Source of the DNA: Bifidobacteriaceae bacterium
GTDB taxonomy: Bacteria; Actinomycetota; Actinomycetes; Actinomycetales; WQXJ01
DNA length: 8,598 nucleotides
Reading direction: 5' to 3'
Assembly (NCBI GenBank): GCA_031268115.1
Contig: JAIRXV010000342.1
Span: 1-8,598 of the forward strand
Every line of letters begins with the position of its first letter. Positions within the stretch are counted from its first letter, which is position 1. Shown one piece after another: positions 4,792 to 8,598 of the stretch. A program made the position numbers and the translations under genes. The notes beneath the pieces were generated by a model that saw only the letters and a program-made list of their open reading frames with translations, searched no databases and was not told the origin of the DNA.

Positions 4792-5664
4792 GTGCGAAGA
4801 CACCTGCGCTGGTTGGTCCCACTCGCCTGCGCAGCAGGACTGTTCATCGCCCCCATCGTGGACTTTTACCACCTCGACCAGACCCAGGTAACCAACAGCG
4901 TCGCACTGAGGTGGGTCGGCGGCCTTATCGCTGGGTGGTCCGCGGCTCTCGCATTGATCGTCGTGGCGATCGTCCAGATGGTCAAGGTGAGTAAGGCCAA
5001 CCGCCGCCTCAAGTACGGCCCACCGCTGGCTGAGATCCAGGCCGCCCAGGCGCGCGATGCCGCCTGGAGGGCGTCCGTCGATCTCTATCGGTCTCTCCTT
5101 CGGCGCGAAGTGCCCCCGGGCATCCGCGTCTGGGACGTGGTCTCGGGCCCGGAAGAGGTCTTCCTCTTCGAGACCCCTGCGGTCTACGCCCGCTACTACG
5201 GCTCCGATGTCACCTACACCACCCGCGGTGGGTTCTACTTCGGGCACCCAGCGTTTGTCGTCACGGGGCTCGCGGTCTCCGCGATCGCGAACGCCTCGGC
5301 GCGAAGCCGGGCAGAGGCCATGGCTCGCGCCCAATGGCGCGAGCGCCAGGTTTGCCGCACGCTCGTCTCCAACCAAAGAATCGTGTGCTTGGCAGGCGGG
5401 CAGCAGCTGAGCTTCTATTTCAACTCCATGATCGCCGTCTACCCCGAAATCGACCAATCCACACTGATCTGCCAGTTCGACGGAGCATCGCCTCTCATGC
5501 TGACCGGGGACGCCGCGCCGATGATCGCCATCGTCGCGGTGCTCCAAACCCACGGCATGCAAGCGCTCGAAGAACACCCCGGCCTAGCGCGGCTGCGGTC
5601 CGTTCCCGCGCCACCTGACGACGGATTGGGCGGATCCGACGGCAAGGCGCTATCAGGCTCATGA
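4792..5664 (+). CDS. Membrane-anchored protein of unknown function with a possible PH-like C-terminal domain
   Basis: I do not recognise this 290-residue protein as a named family. It starts MRRHLRW, followed by a hydrophobic helix at 7-24 and a second at about 40-64; basic residues flank both (RRHLR, KVSKANRRLK). This suggests a hairpin anchor with both ends in the cytosol. A soluble part follows: a charged helix at 78-106, a Tyr/Gly-rich section (132-151), and a moderately hydrophobic stretch (152-170) ahead of a basic helix (171-189). The segment TLVSNQRIVCLAGGQQLSFYFNSMIAVYPE (190-219) resembles the strand pattern of bacterial PH-like domains, where a T/S-N-x-R-I-V/L motif begins such a unit. 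This is inference from the pattern. The tail (270-290) is Gly/Pro/Asp-rich and probably disordered. The GTG start is supported by the leaderless promoter and by a sensible N-terminal helix. The stop overlaps the nrdJ stop. Confidence 0.75.
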   Translation: MRRHLRWLVPLACAAGLFIAPIVDFYHLDQTQVTNSVALRWVGGLIAGWSAALALIVVAIVQMVKVSKANRRLKYGPPLAEIQAAQARDAAWRASVDLYRSLLRREVPPGIRVWDVVSGPEEVFLFETPAVYARYYGSDVTYTTRGGFYFGHPAFVVTGLAVSAIANASARSRAEAMARAQWRERQVCRTLVSNQRIVCLAGGQQLSFYFNSMIAVYPEIDQSTLICQFDGASPLMLTGDAAPMIAIVAVLQTHGMQALEEHPGLARLRSVPAPPDDGLGGSDGKALSGS

Positions 5665-8523
5665 GCAGCCCGATGTCGAACCACAGCCCTCGCAGACGTG
5701 GCACGAGCCGGATGGGCGCATCTTGGTTCCGCACGTCATACAAATTGGAGCGTCGGCCTCGCGGCCTTGAAGGGCCTCCATCAATTCGGCTGAGGAATGG
5801 ACCGCGCGCGGCTCGGCTCCGGCTCTTACCGGGACGGTCCGCGCCGGCGCCACCGGCGGGGCGGCCGGAACGGGGGCACGCGGCGACGGCTCGATTTCTA
5901 CGTCTTGGCTCATTCCGCCATCGTCCGCCGGCGGTTCCTCATATGAACCGGTTTCCAGCTGACGCTGCCGCTCGGCCGCAGTGTGGATCCCCAAAGCGTC
6001 GCGCGTCTCGAACGGCAAATAGTCCAGGGCCAAGCGCCTGAAAATGTAGTCCATCACCGAGTGTGCCATCCGCACATCGGGATCGTCCGTAATGCCCGAC
6101 GGCTCGAAACGCTGGTTGACGAATTTTCGCACAAACGATTCCAGTGGCACGCCATACTGCAAGCCGATGCTCACCGCTATCGAAAACGCGTCCATGACGC
6201 CAGCCAACGTGGAGCCCTGTTTGCCGAGTTTGAGGAACACTTCGCCAAGGCCGTCGTCTGGATAAGAACCCGAGGTGATATACCCCTGGGCTCCGCCGAC
6301 CGAGAATGACGTGGTGACAGAAGGACGCTGTTTGGGGAGCCGCTTGCGCACCGCCCTTGGGATCGGCGCGGCCTCTTCGCCACTGTTCACGCTGGCCGAG
6401 GAATCGGACAGCGGCTGGGACACCTTGCAGTTGTCGCGATAGATCGCCAAGGCCTTAACACCCAGTTTCCACCCCTCAAAGTAGATCGACTCGATCTCCT
6501 CAACACTGGCGTTTTGGGGCAGGTTCACAGTCTTGGAAATCGCCCCGGATAGGAACGGCTGGACCGCCGCCATCATCCGAACGTGACCCATGGGGGCGAT
6601 CGCGCGCCGGCCAATGGCGCAATCGAAAACCTCGTAGTGTTCCAGCCTCAGTCCGGGGGCATCCACCACATGGCCGTTTTCCGAAATGAATTCGACAATC
6701 GCCTCGACAGTCTCTTCGGCATAGCCGAGCCGCCTAAGCGCCGTTGGAACCGTCTGATTGACGATCCGCATGGACGCGCCGCCCACCATCTTCTTGTATT
6801 TCACCAAAGAAAAATCCGGCTCGATACCGGTGGTGTCGCAGTCCATCATGAAACCGATGGTGCCGGTGGGGGCAAGCACTGAGGCCTGCGCGTTGCGCCA
6901 GCCGTGCTCCGTGCCCAACCGCAGCGCATCTTCCCAAACCCGAGCGGCCGCTTGACGAATGTCGGTATCGGAGGTCGCGACGCAGGCAACCGCATCGTTG
7001 GCGGCGTGGTGCTTGCGCATCACTCGAGTGTGTGCCTCGGCGTTTTGACCAAAGCCCTCGTACGGGCCGATCACCGCGGCCAACTCCGCGGACCGGCGGT
7101 ACGCGGCGGCCGTCATGAGAGACGTGATGGTCGCGGCCAATGCCCGCCCCCCGTCGGAGTCGTAGGCCAAACCGCACGCCATCAGCAACGCACCCAGGTT
7201 GGCGTAACCGATGCCGAGTTGCCGGAAAGCCCGAGTGGTCCGGGCGATGGCCTCGGTCGGGAAATCAGCGAAAGAAATGGAGATCTCCATAGCCGTCACC
7301 ACTAGCTCCACGGCCTTGACAAAGTGCTCGATATGGAACGAGCCGTCCGGCCGGGCAAAGGCCATCAAGTTCAGGGACGCCAAGTTGCAGGAGGAATTGT
7401 CCAGGTGCATGTATTCCGAACACGGGTTGGAGGCCGTGATTCTGCCGGTCTCGGGGGAAGTATGCCAGGAATTGATCGTGTCATCGTATTGAATACCAGG
7501 ATCCGCGCATTCCCAGGCCGCCCGCGCGATGGTTCGGAATAGCAGCCGAGCGTCAACCTCTTCGACGGTCTTCCCGGTGGTGCGCGCGACCAGAGGGAAC
7601 ATCGAGCCAGATTCGACGGCCCGCATGAACAAATCCGAGACGCGGACCGAGTTGTTGGCATTTTGGTATTGAACCGAAGCGATATCCCGACCGTCCAGAT
7701 CCATATCGAAACCGGCCTCGCGCAGCGCCCGGATTTTGGCTTCTTCGCGGCATTTGGCCAGCACGAATTCTTCGATATCGGGGTGGTTCACATCGAGCAC
7801 CACCATCTTAGCGGCGCGCCGTGTGGCACCGCCAGACTTGATGGTTCCGGCCGAGGCATCGGCCCCCCGCATGAACGAAACCGGACCCGACGCGGTGCCA
7901 CCCGAGGAACGCAGCAGCTCCTTCGAAGAACGAATTCGCGACAAGTTGACGCCCGCCCCGGAACCGCCTTTGAAGATCATTCCTTCTTCGGTGTACCAGT
8001 TCAGGATGGAGTTCATCGTGTCATCCACTGAGAGTATGAAGCACGCCGAGACCTGCTGGGGTGCGGGTGTTCCGACGTTGAACCAGACCGGAGAGTTGAA
8101 AGAAAACACTTGGTGAAGCAACATCCAGGTGAGTTCGGCGCCGAAAGTAGCGGCGTCATCGTCCGTGGCGAAATACCCACCCGCTTGACCGGCCCCAACG
8201 TAGACGCCAACCACCCGATCAATGATTTGACGCAGCGAATACTCCCGCTCCACCGTACCCAGGGCACCGCGGAAGTATTTCGTGGCAACAATGGTCGAAG
8301 CGTTGATGGACCAGAAATCTGGGAACTCCGCATCCTTCTGTTCGAAGACCGTCTGGCCGGTCTTCCAGTTGGTTTGGACCACGTCGCGCCGCTCCCACGC
8401 GATCTCGTCATAGGGATGGACACCTGGTGTGGTGAACACCCGCTCAATCCGCAGGCCTCGGCGGGTACCGCCCGGCGCGGGCTCGGTGCGGGCAGCGGGT
8501 TCCGACTGGTTCCAGTCGGGCAT
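5659..8523 (-). CDS. nrdJ: Adenosylcobalamin-dependent (class II) ribonucleotide reductase
   Basis: 954 residues, the usual length for actinobacterial NrdJ. It reduces ribonucleotides to deoxyribonucleotides in the cytosol, using adenosylcobalamin to make a thiyl radical, with or without oxygen. Visible: family N-terminus TTPGVHPYDEIAWERRDVV (31-49), FNSPVWFNVG (142-151), C161 in SACFILSVDD, the radical motif NPCSE (366-370; N366, C368, E370), SSCNLASLNL with C379 as likely partner of C161, PTGTIGFMMDCDTTGIEPD (552-570), and a TSCPD-type region (about 731-835). After a Pro/Ala-rich linker (about 879-906) comes a cysteine tail, C928-x2-C931 and C941-x2-C944-x2-C947 plus C953, which probably relays electrons from thioredoxin. 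The ATG at 8523 is chosen because AAGGAG lies 9 nt upstream. A TTG 24 codons earlier in frame would make a Pro/Thr/Arg leader that is really the nrdR reading region. It overlaps the end of nrdR and converges on the membrane-protein gene. Confidence 0.97.
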   Translation of the reverse strand: MPDWNQSEPAARTEPAPGGTRRGLRIERVFTTPGVHPYDEIAWERRDVVQTNWKTGQTVFEQKDAEFPDFWSINASTIVATKYFRGALGTVEREYSLRQIIDRVVGVYVGAGQAGGYFATDDDAATFGAELTWMLLHQVFSFNSPVWFNVGTPAPQQVSACFILSVDDTMNSILNWYTEEGMIFKGGSGAGVNLSRIRSSKELLRSSGGTASGPVSFMRGADASAGTIKSGGATRRAAKMVVLDVNHPDIEEFVLAKCREEAKIRALREAGFDMDLDGRDIASVQYQNANNSVRVSDLFMRAVESGSMFPLVARTTGKTVEEVDARLLFRTIARAAWECADPGIQYDDTINSWHTSPETGRITASNPCSEYMHLDNSSCNLASLNLMAFARPDGSFHIEHFVKAVELVVTAMEISISFADFPTEAIARTTRAFRQLGIGYANLGALLMACGLAYDSDGGRALAATITSLMTAAAYRRSAELAAVIGPYEGFGQNAEAHTRVMRKHHAANDAVACVATSDTDIRQAAARVWEDALRLGTEHGWRNAQASVLAPTGTIGFMMDCDTTGIEPDFSLVKYKKMVGGASMRIVNQTVPTALRRLGYAEETVEAIVEFISENGHVVDAPGLRLEHYEVFDCAIGRRAIAPMGHVRMMAAVQPFLSGAISKTVNLPQNASVEEIESIYFEGWKLGVKALAIYRDNCKVSQPLSDSSASVNSGEEAAPIPRAVRKRLPKQRPSVTTSFSVGGAQGYITSGSYPDDGLGEVFLKLGKQGSTLAGVMDAFSIAVSIGLQYGVPLESFVRKFVNQRFEPSGITDDPDVRMAHSVMDYIFRRLALDYLPFETRDALGIHTAAERQRQLETGSYEEPPADDGGMSQDVEIEPSPRAPVPAAPPVAPARTVPVRAGAEPRAVHSSAELMEALQGREADAPICMTCGTKMRPSGSCHVCEGCGSTSGCS

Positions 8524-8598
8524 GTCCGGCAGCTCCTTCGATGGGGTGCGGGTGGGGGTGCGGGTGGACGATGCCGGCCTCGCGCAGGGCGGCAATCT
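8444..8598 (-). CDS. nrdR: C-terminal end of probable transcriptional repressor NrdR (runs off the right edge)
   Basis: The last 50 codons of a gene entering from the right. The peptide starts IAALREAGIV, which fits the NrdR C-terminus (…E-I-A-A-L-R after the ATP-cone domain). It continues as a HPHPHPHP tail and about 30 more residues to a TGA at 8446-8444. NrdR is a zinc-ribbon, ATP-cone repressor of ribonucleotide reductase genes, and nrdR-nrdJ operons are well known in Streptomyces and relatives. The position directly before nrdJ is therefore strong support. The stop lies 80 nt inside nrdJ, an unusually long overlap. Only nine or ten residues are family-like, so the call rests partly on context. 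Confidence 0.62.
   Translation of the reverse strand, partial: IAALREAGIVHPHPHPHPIEGAAGHARLEPVGTRCPHRARAGRYPPRPAD
8533..8538 (-). promoter_or_regulatory. Ribosome-binding site of nrdJ
   Basis: AAGGAG on the minus strand, 9 nt before the ATG at 8523-8521. It lies inside the end of the nrdR reading frame, so nrdJ translation is probably coupled to that of nrdR. It decides between this ATG and the in-frame TTG at 8595. Confidence 0.75.
8543..8566. repeat. Perfect 12-bp tandem duplication (GGGGTGCGGGTG x2)
   Basis: Two exact adjacent copies of 12 bp. On the minus strand and in the nrdR frame they encode HPHP twice, so the duplication accounts for the HPHPHPHP tail of NrdR. It lies just upstream of the nrdJ ribosome-binding site. 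Confidence 0.85.

Noticed and set aside
8521..8595. Extension of NrdJ to an in-frame TTG at 8595
   Set aside because: The added 24 residues are Pro/Thr/Arg-rich and not part of NrdJ. The sequence is explained by the nrdR frame, and AAGGAG sits properly before the ATG at 8523.

Overview
The window looks like chromosomal DNA from a high-GC actinobacterium. The evidence is the set of proteins: a PAC2-family protein, a class II HelD-type RNA polymerase helicase and an nrdR-nrdJ pair. Use of TTG and GTG starts, and TANNNT boxes placed 6-7 nt before start codons (leaderless style), fit the same group. I cannot name a genus. The genes have ordinary actinobacterial composition, and I see no transposase, integrase, CRISPR array, tRNA or rRNA.

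Layout. (1) At the left edge the first 112 codons of a PAC2-family protein are read leftward from a TTG start with a strong AGGAGG site. (2) A 505-bp gap follows, between this gene and the divergent helD. It holds a 12-bp palindrome, a 111-bp near-perfect inverted repeat (37 of 45 arm positions pair) and the helD promoter and ribosome-binding site. (3) helD (843-3113, +) is complete, with all the SF1 helicase motifs. (4) A 414-bp gap contains the oddest structure here. Four copies of a 17-bp AT-richer motif sit in two head-to-head pairs, each pair with an exact 42-bp period, and the array is symmetric about position 3218/3219. Two GC-rich hairpins lie further right. (5) An aldo/keto reductase of the YghZ / L-glyceraldehyde-3-phosphate reductase type (3528-4595, +) appears to be leaderless. 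(6) After 196 bp comes an unrecognised protein with two N-terminal membrane helices and a possible PH-like C-terminal domain (4792-5664, +), also apparently leaderless. (7) Facing it on the minus strand is nrdJ, the cobalamin-dependent ribonucleotide reductase (5659-8523). The two genes converge, and both stop codons lie in one TCATGA palindrome. (8) At the right edge is the end of a probable nrdR, which overlaps the start of nrdJ by 80 nt and carries a His-Pro repeat tail.

How the genes relate. nrdR and nrdJ form the expected operon for dNTP supply, with NrdR as the repressor of ribonucleotide reductase genes. HelD recycles or protects RNA polymerase. The reductase probably detoxifies reactive carbonyls. 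No single pathway joins the plus-strand genes. The parts most worth checking are the two non-coding repeat structures, at 635-745 and 3145-3292.
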